Source: an uncultured Anaerostipes sp.
GTDB taxonomy: Bacteria; Bacillota; Clostridia; Lachnospirales; Lachnospiraceae
Assembly (NCBI GenBank): GCA_900756035.1
Contig: CAAEIR010000200.1
Span: 1 to 41,478 of the forward strand
Reading direction: 5' to 3'
Length of the DNA: 41,478 nt
Both the position numbers and the translations under genes were made by a program. Below are positions 41,282 to 41,478 of the stretch, in pieces (the first letter of the stretch is position 1; the number at the start of each line of letters is the position of its first letter). The notes beneath the pieces were generated by a model, which saw nothing but the letters and a program-made list of their open reading frames with translations, was not told where the DNA came from and did not search any database.

Positions 41282-41478
41282 ATGAGTGGCATTTCTAAAA
41301 TTTTGTTGATTATATTCGCACTGTTTGTACTGCAGGCTCTTGGCGGAGTGTGGCAGATCCAAAATTACCGAAAGGCGATTCGGAGAGTACATCAGTATGG
41401 GAATGTGGGATTTGGACAGAAACGAGGAGGTTTTACGGCAGGGTACATAGTAATGATTGTCTGTGGACTTCTCTATAG
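41282..41478 (+). CDS. gutM: GutM/SrlM-like glucitol operon activator, cut by the window end
   Basis: The first 65 codons read MSGISKILLIIFALFVLQALG (shown in part), then WQIQNYRKAIRRVHQYGNVG, then GQKRGGFTAGYIVMIV. A single N-terminal membrane helix followed by QI..Y.KA......G.VG.G...G.F matches GutM/SrlM, the accessory activator of sorbitol PTS operons. GAAAGGAAGTG precedes the ATG. The reading frame is open at the last base, so the C-terminus lies outside the window. The divergent SorC regulator supports a sugar-alcohol operon downstream. The family call rests on a partial sequence. Confidence 0.75.
   Translation, partial: MSGISKILLIIFALFVLQALGGVWQIQNYRKAIRRVHQYGNVGFGQKRGGFTAGYIVMIVCGLLY

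Overview
The window looks like a chromosomal segment from an anaerobic, low-to-mid GC Firmicute, most likely a gut Lachnospiraceae (Clostridium cluster XIVa). The evidence is A+T-rich intergenic DNA with strong AGGAGG-type ribosome binding sites and TTGxxx-17-TATAAT-like promoters. Gene content agrees: an ANTAR regulator beside glnA, LL-diaminopimelate aminotransferase, an archaeal-type IMP cyclohydrolase, a glycyl radical enzyme, HydE and QueH. No rRNA, tRNA, CRISPR array, insertion sequence or prophage was seen. Most of the window is core chromosome.

Layout. 1-1000: a small XRE regulator and queH. 1000-5530: carAB behind a structured leader. 5600-8770: glnA, an ANTAR-domain regulator and dapL. 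8860-10065 (-): a voltage-sensor-type K+ channel. 10299-12209: the last two steps of IMP synthesis as two separate proteins, a PurO-type cyclohydrolase and a stand-alone AICAR transformylase. 12206-16322: an accessory-looking locus with a divergent AraC regulator, a divergent NanE-like epimerase and an uncharacterised GCxE-type glycyl radical enzyme; this is the best candidate for an undescribed pathway. 16343-18540: lgt (-) and ychF. 18541-29888: a division and cell wall cluster (mraZ, rsmH, ftsL-like, two class B PBPs, mraY, murD, ftsW/spoVE, divIB, ftsZ) preceded by a structured region and a MraZ-type operator. 30000-32361: a broken GNAT gene, hydE (-) and upp. 32487-37338: typA, a two-OB-fold SSB-like gene, a CobO-like ATPase, dapA and dapB. 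37413-38744 (-): a membrane protein built of two CmpB-like halves. 39020-41478: two SorC-family regulators, the second divergent from a truncated gutM-like gene that probably opens a sugar-alcohol PTS operon.

How the parts fit. dapA, dapB and dapL are three steps of the aminotransferase route to meso-diaminopimelate, which feeds the peptidoglycan machinery of the mraZ-ftsZ cluster. carAB, upp, PurO and AICAR transformylase supply nucleotides. glnA with its ANTAR partner points to nitrogen control at the level of transcript elongation. Regulatory sites read from the sequence include a 21-bp-spaced direct repeat in front of nanE, 10-bp-phased AGTGG repeats in front of mraZ, a palindrome inside the gutM promoter, and several bidirectional terminators between convergent genes.
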